Assembly: GCA_031289935.1 (NCBI GenBank)
Contig: JAITON010000170.1
Location: forward strand, 1 to 5,668
Direction: 5' to 3'
DNA length: 5,668 nucleotides
DNA from: Treponema sp.
Lineage (GTDB): Bacteria; Spirochaetota; Spirochaetia; Treponematales; Breznakiellaceae
Numbering within the stretch: position 1 is the first letter of the stretch; each line of letters opens with the position of its first letter. Below the pieces are notes generated by a model. That model was not told the DNA's origin. It saw only the letters and a list, made by a program, of their open reading frames with translations, and made no database searches. Positions 1-5,639 of this stretch are shown in pieces. Position numbers and translations under genes: made by a program.

Positions 1-49
1 CCGCCCCCCCCCCCCCCCCCCCCCCCGCCCCCCCCCCCCCCCCCCACCC
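1..49. other. Near-pure poly-C contig edge, probable artefact
   Basis: Apart from G at 3 and 27 and A at 46, every base here is C, giving uninterrupted C runs of 23 (4-26) and 18 (28-45). On the other strand this is poly-G with rare substitutions. That is the pattern left by no-signal poly-G calls in two-colour Illumina sequencing and carried into a contig end. A real homopolymer is possible but less likely. Nothing that depends on these bases should be trusted. Confidence 0.7.
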
Positions 50-183
50 TCCCGGGCTTGGCCGGACTCGCGGGGGCCAACAAACGGCCGCCAATAAGGC
101 TAAAATGGGCCGGGTTTAAGCGCCCTTGGTCTGGTATTGCGCCATCCGGCGCACACCGGGTGGCAGCCCTGTTTCCATGCATC

Positions 184-197
184 ATCATAATTATGAT
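184..197. promoter_or_regulatory. 14-bp perfect AT-rich palindrome, operator candidate
   Basis: ATCATAATTATGAT is identical to its own reverse complement. It touches the end of the -10 box of the leftward promoter (196-201) and covers the predicted start site near 188, which is a usual place for a repressor to bind. The base composition is broadly reminiscent of AT-rich Fur/PerR-family boxes, but I cannot fit it convincingly to a named consensus. The regulator is unknown. Confidence 0.4.
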
Positions 198-224
198 TAT
201 AAATTATCCTCAGGGAAATGTCAA
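196..224 (-). promoter_or_regulatory. Consensus sigma-70 promoter, leftward
   Basis: Read on the minus strand, positions 224-219 are TTGACA and positions 201-196 are TATAAT, separated by exactly 17 bases. Both hexamers and the spacing match the housekeeping sigma-70 consensus. The expected start is near 189-188, where the minus strand reads ATG three times in succession (188-180). That frame stays open to the window edge (62 codons) but resembles nothing I know, and its end runs into the poly-C artefact. The promoter is well supported, whereas what it transcribes is not. Confidence 0.65.
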
Positions 225-313
225 GTGGTTTTTACGAAAATATGCCGCAATCAGCGATTCCCGGGGGCTGCCGCTCGATGACCCGGCCTAGCCGGATTGT
301 GCGCCCTGGTGGC

Positions 314-342
314 TTGACCCGGGTTGTAGTCCGCTATATTAT
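314..342 (+). promoter_or_regulatory. Sigma-70 promoter for the PASTA gene
   Basis: TTGACC at 314-319 and TATTAT at 337-342 are separated by 17 bases. Transcription should begin around 348-350, only a few bases before the ATG at 353. This leaves no room for a Shine-Dalgarno site and argues against the in-frame ATG at 341, which lies inside the -10 box. Confidence 0.6.
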
Positions 343-352
343 GAAGTGCATT

Positions 353-1408
353 ATGGCTCGTTTTAACCGGCACAAGGGAAGCCCCGGCGAAGGCTCCCCG
401 GAATTTCACCAGGAACCCGGCTTCCGGCTTCGAAGCTTCATCTTCCTCTGCATTGCCGCCCTGGCGCTTATGGGGGTGGCCGCCCTGGGGGCCTTCTTCT
501 TCTCCATCCAGGGGGCCGAACAGACCATGGTGCCCGATGTCCGGGGCAAGGAGCTCGGCCAGGGGCTTCTGGAGCTGCAAGTCAAAGAGCTCTATCCCCG
601 GATTCAGCTCCAGTACTCCCAATCCCAGTATGATAAGGGGCTGATCCTGGAACAGGACCCTGCGCCGGGGGCCATCGTCAGGGCCGGGCGGCGGATCCGC
701 CTGGTGGTGAGCCAGGGGGTGGTGCTCAATACGGTGAGCAATTACCTGGGGCAGAATGTGGACGAGGTCAAGCTGGACCTCAGGACCCTCTTTGCCGCCG
801 CAGACCAGCCCCTGCTTTCTCTGGTGGAACCCTTTATGTACGCATATTCCCCGGAAGCGGCGGGGACCATCCTGGAGCAAAGCCCCGAGCCGGGGAGCCC
901 TCTGACCGGCCCCACGGAACTGAACCTGGTGGTGAGCCGGGGGCCGGAGCACCGGACCGTCCAGGCGCCGGCCATAACGGGCCTAAGCCCCCGGTCGGCC
1001 CTGGAGAAGATCGACGGGTCGGGCGTGAGCTTCAGTTTCTCCATCAGGACCGTTCGGGAGAATGAAAGCGCCGGAATCGTGGTCTACCAGGACCCCGCGG
1101 CAGGCACGATGATCGAATCGAACCGGCGGGTCTCCCTCCTGGTTACCATCCCGGCGGAAATCCCCGCAGACCGGGTCTACGGGCTTTTCAAGTACAGCCT
1201 GCCCGAGAACCCCTACCCCCTGCCGGTGCGGCTGGAGGCTCTGGTCCCCGGCTCGGAGGAACGGAGCCTGCTGGCGGGGATCGACTTTATCGGCGGGGAA
1301 TTCAGCTTTCCCTATGATGTGCCGCCTTCGACTATATTGATCCTCTCCCAGATGGGCCGTGAAATCTACCGGGAAACCATCGAGGCCCCGGTCCCGACCC
1401 GGTATTAG
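353..1408 (+). CDS. Membrane-anchored protein with three PASTA domains
   Basis: The product is 351 residues. A basic, Pro/Gly-rich cytoplasmic segment (about 1-27) is followed by one hydrophobic helix (about 29-52), giving an N-in, C-out topology. Three PASTA-like repeats follow. Repeat 1 is about 58-121 (VPDVRGKEL, QDPAPGA, LVVSQG), repeat 2 about 124-197 (EQSPEPGSPL, LVVSRG) and repeat 3 about 201-266 (ITGLSPRSALEKI, YQDPAAGTMI, SLLVTI). Residues 267-351 form a beta-rich tail that I cannot assign. PASTA domains bind muropeptides or beta-lactam-like ligands in Ser/Thr kinases and penicillin-binding proteins, but neither catalytic domain is present here. A role in sensing or scaffolding the cell wall in the periplasm is therefore inference. 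I chose ATG 353 because the promoter's -10 box covers the alternative ATG at 341. No Shine-Dalgarno site is visible. The gene appears monocistronic, since the next gene has its own promoter. Confidence 0.88.
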   Translation: MARFNRHKGSPGEGSPEFHQEPGFRLRSFIFLCIAALALMGVAALGAFFFSIQGAEQTMVPDVRGKELGQGLLELQVKELYPRIQLQYSQSQYDKGLILEQDPAPGAIVRAGRRIRLVVSQGVVLNTVSNYLGQNVDEVKLDLRTLFAAADQPLLSLVEPFMYAYSPEAAGTILEQSPEPGSPLTGPTELNLVVSRGPEHRTVQAPAITGLSPRSALEKIDGSGVSFSFSIRTVRENESAGIVVYQDPAAGTMIESNRRVSLLVTIPAEIPADRVYGLFKYSLPENPYPLPVRLEALVPGSEERSLLAGIDFIGGEFSFPYDVPPSTILILSQMGREIYRETIEAPVPTRY

Positions 1409-1424
1409 GCGCCGCGCGCGGCGC
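1409..1424. terminator. 16-bp GC-only palindrome after the PASTA stop
   Basis: GCGCCGCGCGCGGCGC starts on the base after the TAG stop. It is its own reverse complement and could fold in RNA as a 6-bp all-GC stem with a CGCG loop. Only two T's follow, so as an intrinsic terminator it lacks the U-tract. It ends directly against the -35 box of the next promoter (1425-1430), so it may instead be a protein-binding operator, or it may serve both roles. Confidence 0.4.
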
Positions 1425-1453
1425 TTGCGCTTCGGGCGGGACTATGCTATACT
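1425..1453 (+). promoter_or_regulatory. Sigma-70 promoter for the phosphatase-family gene
   Basis: TTGCGC at 1425-1430 and TATACT at 1448-1453 are separated by 17 bases. The -10 box is followed by only six bases before the ATG at 1460, so the expected start site falls on or next to the A of the start codon. The mRNA is therefore predicted to be leaderless. The upstream GC palindrome abuts the -35 box. Confidence 0.6.
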
Positions 1454-1459
1454 CTCATC

Positions 1460-2707
1460 ATGGCTTACAAAAAAACCAGATTGATTCTTATCAGCTTTGA
1501 CGCAGTGGGAGACCGGGTCTTTGACTGGATGACTGCCCTGCCGCATGTGTCCACCTTTTTGTGGAGCGCCGCCCTGGTCAGGGACGTGCGGAGCGTCTTT
1601 GTCACCAACACCTATCCCATCCACGCCTCGGTGGTAACGGGCCTCCCGCCATCGGGCCATGGGTTGGTCTCTAACGCACCGGCCTTTCCCCAGCGCTACA
1701 GCAAGTGGAACTATCGCTCCAATGGGATTAAGGCCAAGACCCTCTGGAAGGCTGCTGCGGAAAAGGGCTTCTCCCAGGGGGCGGTACTCTGGCCGGTAAC
1801 CGGGGGCAACCGGAACATCCGCTGGAACCTGCCGGAGATCATGCCCCGGCCGGGAGTGAACCAACTGCTCGTCAACCTGCTCAACGGGACCAAACTGATG
1901 CAGCTTAGGCTCTATTTCAAGTACCGGTATCTGCTGGAGGGGATCAGCCAGCCGGCCCGGGACCGCTTCGCTACGGCCTGTATGGCCGATATCCTCCGCC
2001 ACCATCAGCCGGACCTGGCCTTTATGCACTTTACCGCCTACGATTCCCTCTGCCACCACCACGGCGAGGACCGGTCCGTTCTGGAAAAGGCCCTCAGGGC
2101 ACTGGACCAGGGTCTGGGGGATATTCTGGAGGCCTCTGTTGCGGATGGCGATCCCCCGGCGGTGATCATCTTCTCCGACCACGCCCAACTCCCGGTGTCC
2201 GAGACCCTGCTCCCCAACGATATGCTCGTGGAGCTGGGCCTCCTCAAGAAGCAGGGTGAGCAGTATATCGCCGGGGAATCGTTCTGTTTTATCGAGTGCT
2301 GCGGCGGCTCGGCCTTCTTCCACCCGGGCAATCTGGGGGCCGGTGATATTGACCGGGTCAGGCAGCGCATCGAAGTGAGCCGGGGCTTTAACCGCTGGCT
2401 TAGGGAGGCGGAAATGGCCGAATGCGGCCTGGGCGGCTTAGGGTTTTGCGCCAAGCCGGGCTGGCAATACGCGCCCTGCCCGTCGGATGAAAAGTCCCAG
2501 CACGGCTATCCGCCGGATTATGAGGACTACGGGGTCTTCTATGCGATCCGGGGTCCCGGAATCGTGCCAGGAAGGACGGTCCGGGGAGGCAGCATCCTGG
2601 ACATCGCCCCCCTGGCGTTGCGCATCCTGGGCGAGGGGCTCCCGCCGAAGAAGCGTCCGCAAATCCCCGGCCTGGGTCCGGCCCGGACCGATTTGTTTCG
2701 TGGATAA
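1460..2707 (+). CDS. Alkaline phosphatase superfamily hydrolase (nucleotide pyrophosphatase/phosphodiesterase-like)
   Basis: The 415-residue protein has the metal-binding motifs of type I phosphodiesterase/nucleotide pyrophosphatase (NPP) enzymes in the expected order. D14 sits in ISFDAVG. The nucleophile region is NTYPIHASVVTG, with T51 as the likely catalytic Thr. D195 and H199 lie in DSLCHHHG, matching the DxxGHxxG pattern of NPPs, followed by D240-H241 in FSDHAQ and H348 in HGYPPDYEDYGVF, just before the GPGI turn. All two-metal-site ligands seem present, so an active enzyme cleaving phosphodiesters or phosphomonoesters is likely, but the substrate cannot be read from sequence. There is no signal peptide or membrane helix, so it is predicted to be cytoplasmic, unlike many secreted relatives. 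The start is ATG 1460, placed directly after the promoter and without a Shine-Dalgarno site. A phosphonoacetate-hydrolase-like or phosphoglycerate-mutase-like role within the same superfamily is less likely but not excluded. Confidence 0.87.
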   Translation: MAYKKTRLILISFDAVGDRVFDWMTALPHVSTFLWSAALVRDVRSVFVTNTYPIHASVVTGLPPSGHGLVSNAPAFPQRYSKWNYRSNGIKAKTLWKAAAEKGFSQGAVLWPVTGGNRNIRWNLPEIMPRPGVNQLLVNLLNGTKLMQLRLYFKYRYLLEGISQPARDRFATACMADILRHHQPDLAFMHFTAYDSLCHHHGEDRSVLEKALRALDQGLGDILEASVADGDPPAVIIFSDHAQLPVSETLLPNDMLVELGLLKKQGEQYIAGESFCFIECCGGSAFFHPGNLGAGDIDRVRQRIEVSRGFNRWLREAEMAECGLGGLGFCAKPGWQYAPCPSDEKSQHGYPPDYEDYGVFYAIRGPGIVPGRTVRGGSILDIAPLALRILGEGLPPKKRPQIPGLGPARTDLFRG

Positions 2708-2747
2708 ATACGAAATGAAGGTCTATTTTAGCGTGCCGCGCTAGATT

Positions 2748-2751
2748 GGAG
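2748..2751 (+). promoter_or_regulatory. Ribosome binding site of the transporter remnant
   Basis: GGAG lies seven bases before ATG 2759, a good Shine-Dalgarno match and spacing. It is the clearest one in the window and marks the entry point for translation of the downstream coupled genes. I found no convincing promoter in the 51 bases between 2708 and 2758, so this operon may be read through from the promoter at 1425-1453. Confidence 0.55.
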
Positions 2752-2758
2752 ATTAGAC

Positions 2759-2968
2759 ATGGCGAAGGACCCCTTTACCAAAGCGGAAAAAAGCTGGATC
2801 CTCTATGACTGGGCCAACTCGGTGTACGCCACCATTATGCTGGCGGTGCTCTCGCCGGTCATCGGGACCATGGCGGACTACAGTTTTACCCGGGGAGCCA
2901 CGGGGTCTATCGCCCTGGTGATCTTTGCCCTCGGGAGACGGCCGGAGCGGGCCCGTTCAGGCGTCTGA
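2759..2968 (+). pseudogene. Remnant of a UMF1-family MFS transporter, internally deleted
   Basis: The frame gives only 69 residues, whereas UMF1/Atg22-like transporters are roughly 400-450 residues with about 12 membrane helices. Residues 1-28 match the typical family start (KAEKSWILYDWANSVYATIM). Residues 29-41 (AVLSPVIGTMADY) resemble a segment that normally lies some 40 residues later. Residues 42-60 (FTRGATGSIALVIFALG) resemble the last membrane helix, followed by a basic tail. Most of the transporter is therefore missing, apparently through two or more in-frame deletions. It cannot transport anything. It keeps a good Shine-Dalgarno site, an open frame, and a stop (TGA 2966-2968) right against the next gene's start, so translation may still be used to couple expression of the genes behind it. 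A collapsed assembly joining two ends of an intact gene is the main alternative. Confidence 0.7.
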
Positions 2969-2971
2969 GTG

Positions 2972-3424
2972 ATGAGGCGGTTTCGGGGCTTTGCGGCGCT
3001 CCTGGCAATACTGGCGATTCCCCTGGGAGCGGCGGTGGCCCAGACCCTCCCGGAGACGGAGGACCCGGTGGAGCTTATCGGGCTGAGTATCGCAGAGCTC
3101 TATACACGCTACGGCCCCCCGGAATCGGTCTACGCAGCCCGGGGTCTGGAAACCTGGCAGGACGATGCGGTCTTTGTCTACGGCAGTACCGAATACTACC
3201 TGTATTGGGACCGGGTCTGGCAGGTCAAGGTGGATGCCGTTAAGAGTATCCGGGTGGGGAATCGCCGGGGGGTAATTCCCCTGGTCCTGGGCGAGGGGGC
3301 CCTGGAGCTGGATACCTGTACCCTCTACCCCCTGAACGGCCTTTCCTGGCCGATGATGCTGCGGTTTAACGTGAATAGCGCCGGGCTCATTACGGGGATA
3401 TATATCTACCGGACGGATTTGTAA
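2972..3424 (+). CDS. Small secreted protein of unknown function, BamE-like repeats possible
   Basis: I do not recognise this 150-residue protein as a named family. Residues 1-23 form a clear signal peptide: basic MRRFR, a hydrophobic core, and a type I cleavage site AVA before Q24. No lipobox cysteine is present, so the mature protein should be periplasmic or exported. Residues 37-50 (GLSIAELYTRYGPP), followed by VFVY, recall the BamE/SmpA-type pattern of a short helix ending in G-x-P and then a strand. Residues 96-113 repeat the helix part loosely (ending LGEGALEL) before a closing strand, GIYIYR. The only cysteine is C116. The start could be GTG 2969 or ATG 2972; I prefer the ATG. No Shine-Dalgarno site is visible, and the start lies three bases after the preceding TGA, so translation is probably coupled. 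The TAA stop abuts aroDE. Confidence 0.75.
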   Translation: MRRFRGFAALLAILAIPLGAAVAQTLPETEDPVELIGLSIAELYTRYGPPESVYAARGLETWQDDAVFVYGSTEYYLYWDRVWQVKVDAVKSIRVGNRRGVIPLVLGEGALELDTCTLYPLNGLSWPMMLRFNVNSAGLITGIYIYRTDL

Positions 3425-4933
3425 ATGGTCAGAATATGCCTCTGTTTAACCGGAAGAACCCTCCAACAGGACCTTGAATTTCTGGAAAGGTACCGGGAAT
3501 ATATTGATATCGCGGAGCTCCGGGTAGATTGCCTGGAGCCGGACGAACGGCTCCTTATCCGGCGTTTTCCTGCCATGGCGGGCCTGCCGGTGATCCTTAC
3601 CGTCCGCCGGGAGTCGGAGGGGGGCTATTTCAAGGGCGGCGAAGGGGCCCGGATTACCCTTCTTTCCCTGGGAATGGCTTTTGCCGAGATTGATCCCCGC
3701 ATGAATTTCGCCTATATCGACCTGGAGGAGGACCTCAACGTGCCCAGCCTGGAAGAGGCGGCCCGGTGCTTCGGCACCCGGATCATCCGGTCCTTCCACA
3801 ACCATCAGGGCCTGGGCGATAATCTGGTCCGGCGGATACGGGCCCTGCAACGGGCGGGGGACGAAATCCCCAAAGCGGCGGTGTCTCCCCAGAACCTGAA
3901 TGAGGTCCTGGAGCTCTACCAGGCGGCCCGGAAAATCGAAGACCTGGAAAAAATCATCCTGGGTATGGGCCATTTTGGGGTCAACACCAGGATTCTGGCG
4001 GATAAACTGGGCTCCTGCATATCCTATGCCTCCGTATCGGGTGATCCCGGTCTGCCTATAGGAGCGCCGGGCCAGCTTAACCCCCGGGAAATGGCAGAGA
4101 CCTATCGTTTCCGGCAGATAAACAAATCCTCCAAAATCTACGGGGTAACCGGCTATCCCCTGATGACCAGCTCAAGCCCGCCTCTGTTCAACCAGGTCTT
4201 TACGGAGGAGCATACCAACGCCGTCTACCTGCCCTTTCCGGCGGAGTCCCTGGATTCCTTTATGCGCCTCGCCGCTGAGCTGGGGATTGAAGGAGTTTCG
4301 GTAACGGTCCCCTATAAGGAAAAGGTCCTGCCCTACCTGATTTCCCGGTCGGACACGGTCATCGCCACCGGGGCCTGTAACACCCTGCTCCGAACCGAAA
4401 CCGGCTGGGCCGGCCATAATACCGACGCCCTGGGTTTCTCGGACTCCCTGCTGGCTTTTACGGGCCGGCAAGACTTCAGGAAGGTAAAGATCACGATTAT
4501 CGGGGCAGGGGGAGCGGCCCGAGCAGTGGCCTCGGAGCTGTACCGCCTCAAGGGGAAAGTCCTTATCCTGAACCGTACCGATGTCCGGGCAAAACGGCTG
4601 GCCCAATCTTACGGATTTGACTGGGGGGCGCTGGATTCCGAAGGGTTGGAGCGGATGGAGCATTACCGGGATATCATCATCCAGACCAGCTCCCTGGGTA
4701 TGGCCCCCCATATCGAGGGGGATCCCCTCCCGGAGTATAACTTTAAGGGGAGCGAAACGGTCATGGACCTTATCTACAATCCTGAACGGACCCGTTTCCT
4801 GTGCCGGGCGGAGCAGGCGGGCTGCCGGGTACTGAACGGCGATGATATGCTGTTCCGGCAGGCGGCCCACCAGTACCGGCTCTTTACCGGCGGGTACTTT
4901 CCCGCCCATATTCTCAGCAGGATTGAAGCCTAA
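3425..4933 (+). CDS. aroDE: Bifunctional 3-dehydroquinate dehydratase (type I)/shikimate dehydrogenase
   Basis: This 502-residue fusion catalyses two consecutive cytoplasmic steps toward chorismate and aromatic amino acids: dehydration of 3-dehydroquinate, then NADPH-linked reduction of 3-dehydroshikimate to shikimate. Residues 1 to about 225 are the type I dehydratase: E31-L-R33-V-D35, R61, catalytic H125 (SFHNHQG), the Schiff-base lysine K150 (IPKAAV), R189, and Q217 in APGQ. Residues about 236-502 are the dehydrogenase: the substrate loop GYPLMTSSSP (S249 and S251 kept), catalytic K298 (VTVPYK), N319 (ACNT), D334 (NTDALGF), the dinucleotide loop GAGGA at 360-364, NRT at 383-385, and the C-terminal QAAHQYRLFTG. 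The usual His of the HSxSP motif is Thr248, a minor change since both serines remain. Both active sites look complete. AroD-AroE fusions are known from plants, chlamydiae and some other bacteria. ATG 3425 directly follows the previous TAA. Confidence 0.95.
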   Translation: MVRICLCLTGRTLQQDLEFLERYREYIDIAELRVDCLEPDERLLIRRFPAMAGLPVILTVRRESEGGYFKGGEGARITLLSLGMAFAEIDPRMNFAYIDLEEDLNVPSLEEAARCFGTRIIRSFHNHQGLGDNLVRRIRALQRAGDEIPKAAVSPQNLNEVLELYQAARKIEDLEKIILGMGHFGVNTRILADKLGSCISYASVSGDPGLPIGAPGQLNPREMAETYRFRQINKSSKIYGVTGYPLMTSSSPPLFNQVFTEEHTNAVYLPFPAESLDSFMRLAAELGIEGVSVTVPYKEKVLPYLISRSDTVIATGACNTLLRTETGWAGHNTDALGFSDSLLAFTGRQDFRKVKITIIGAGGAARAVASELYRLKGKVLILNRTDVRAKRLAQSYGFDWGALDSEGLERMEHYRDIIIQTSSLGMAPHIEGDPLPEYNFKGSETVMDLIYNPERTRFLCRAEQAGCRVLNGDDMLFRQAAHQYRLFTGGYFPAHILSRIEA

Positions 4934-5614
4934 ATGGCCGTGGAAAAGCACATCAACTTTTTCGAGCTCCAGGCTGCTCTGGAGAAACCAGGCTGCCCCC
5001 TTTGCGCTATCATCGGGAACCGGGCTGAACGGTACATCGACAATATGCTCTTTGAGCACGTTTCCGACCGGAGTTTCCGGGCTCAGTACCGGGCCGCCGG
5101 GGGCTTTTGCGGTCGCCATTCCCGGCACCTGGAATCCTTTCGGGACGGGCTGGCGGTGGCTATCCTGGGGCGGGACCTTCTGGAGGACCGTCTGGCCGCC
5201 CTCCAGAAGTCCAGGCCCTACGCCCCCAAGGGCCGCTGCCCGGTCTGCGAGGAGGAAGCGCGGCTGGAGCGCGAGTACCTGGGCTTTCTTCTGCAAACAT
5301 CAGGAGACAGCGCTGATGAGCGGGAACTTCGGGATGCCTTTTGCGCCTCCGACGGGCTCTGCTTTCCCCACTACGGCCTCCTTCTGGACATGGCCCGCCG
5401 GGGCCGCCGGACATTTCGCCGGGCTGAAGGCCGCCAGGCGTCGGCCTGGCTCCAGAACTTCCAGGAAGGACGGTTCCGGGATCTGCTCCGGCGGAGTTCG
5501 GTCTTTATCGAGCTTTCCGCCTACGGGCGGCAGGAAGAATTCCGCAACCTCAGCGCCGGGGACCAGGTGGTCTGGAAGGAGCTCTCCCTGAGCCTCCGGG
5601 GCGGTAAATCATAA
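4934..5614 (+). CDS. DUF6062-like protein with duplicated CPxC/CxxH motifs
   Basis: The 226-residue protein is soluble, with no signal peptide or membrane helix. It contains two copies of the same metal-ligand pattern: C21-P-L-C24 with C59-G-R-H62, and C102-P-V-C105 with C143-F-P-H146. The gap between the CxxC and CxxH halves is similar in the two copies (about 35 and 38 residues), and each is embedded in helical, charged sequence (ERYIDNMLFEHV; REYLGFLLQTSG). Each set could bind one zinc ion or another thiol-coordinated metal. This, and my assignment to the uncharacterised DUF6062 family, is from memory of the family pattern and not from a search. The biochemical role is unknown. The start ATG directly follows the aroDE TAA, and a weak AGGA sits at 4919-4922. 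Co-translation with AroDE suggests co-regulation but does not prove a pathway link. Confidence 0.8.
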   Translation: MAVEKHINFFELQAALEKPGCPLCAIIGNRAERYIDNMLFEHVSDRSFRAQYRAAGGFCGRHSRHLESFRDGLAVAILGRDLLEDRLAALQKSRPYAPKGRCPVCEEEARLEREYLGFLLQTSGDSADERELRDAFCASDGLCFPHYGLLLDMARRGRRTFRRAEGRQASAWLQNFQEGRFRDLLRRSSVFIELSAYGRQEEFRNLSAGDQVVWKELSLSLRGGKS

Positions 5615-5639
5615 ACACCAGAAACTGAGGGAATAGGGG

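Larger units (their letters stand above)
50..352. other. Non-coding upstream region with divergent promoters
   Basis: No frame here encodes a recognisable protein, and I see no tRNA or other known RNA. The region holds a leftward promoter at 196-224, an AT-rich palindrome at 184-197, and a rightward promoter at 314-342. There is a short perfect hairpin, TGCGCC-ATCC-GGCGCA, at 138-153, and a small inverted repeat CCGGC-cta-GCCGG at 283-295. The stretch 181-207 is very AT-rich against a GC-rich surround, as expected for a control region. The two promoters point away from each other, so this is probably the spacer between a leftward gene lost beyond the contig end and the PASTA gene. Confidence 0.6.

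Noticed and set aside
4..45. Possible phase-variable poly-C tract
   Set aside because: It is not within or next to a recognisable gene, it is at the contig edge, and it has the signature of a poly-G sequencing artefact.
138..153. Perfect 6-bp hairpin TGCGCC/GGCGCA with a 4-base loop as a terminator
   Set aside because: No T-run follows on either strand, and a stem this short is expected by chance in GC-rich DNA, so I list it only as part of the non-coding region.
58..291. Short + strand frame upstream of the PASTA gene, starting at TTG
   Set aside because: It has no ribosome site, its product is unrecognisable, and it crosses the divergent promoter region, including the leftward promoter and palindrome.
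218..352. Upstream extension of the PASTA gene to ATG 218 or ATG 341
   Set aside because: Both starts precede the predicted transcription start near 349. The added residues look like translated spacer, and the 341 ATG is inside the -10 box.
700..938. Direct repeat CCTGGTGGTGAGCC as a mobile-element or recombination site
   Set aside because: Both copies encode the LVVS strand of successive PASTA domains, so protein repetition explains them.
251..952. Long minus-strand open frame opposite the PASTA gene
   Set aside because: It lies antisense to a well-supported gene and gives a low-complexity Pro/Gly/His/Arg-rich protein with no motif. It is a by-product of GC-rich codon use.
1442..2323. Minus-strand open frame of 293 codons opposite the phosphatase-family gene
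   Set aside because: The + strand frame carries all metal-site motifs of its family, while this antisense frame has none.
4172..5296. Minus-strand open frame of 374 codons across aroDE and the last gene
   Set aside because: It spans the junction of two supported + strand genes and has no recognisable domain. GC-rich antisense frames are commonly open.
4842..5591. Alternative + strand frame of 249 codons overlapping the DUF6062-like gene
   Set aside because: Its product is Ser/Pro/Trp-rich with no repeat logic, whereas the frame from 4934 shows paired CPxC/CxxH modules and begins exactly at the aroDE stop.
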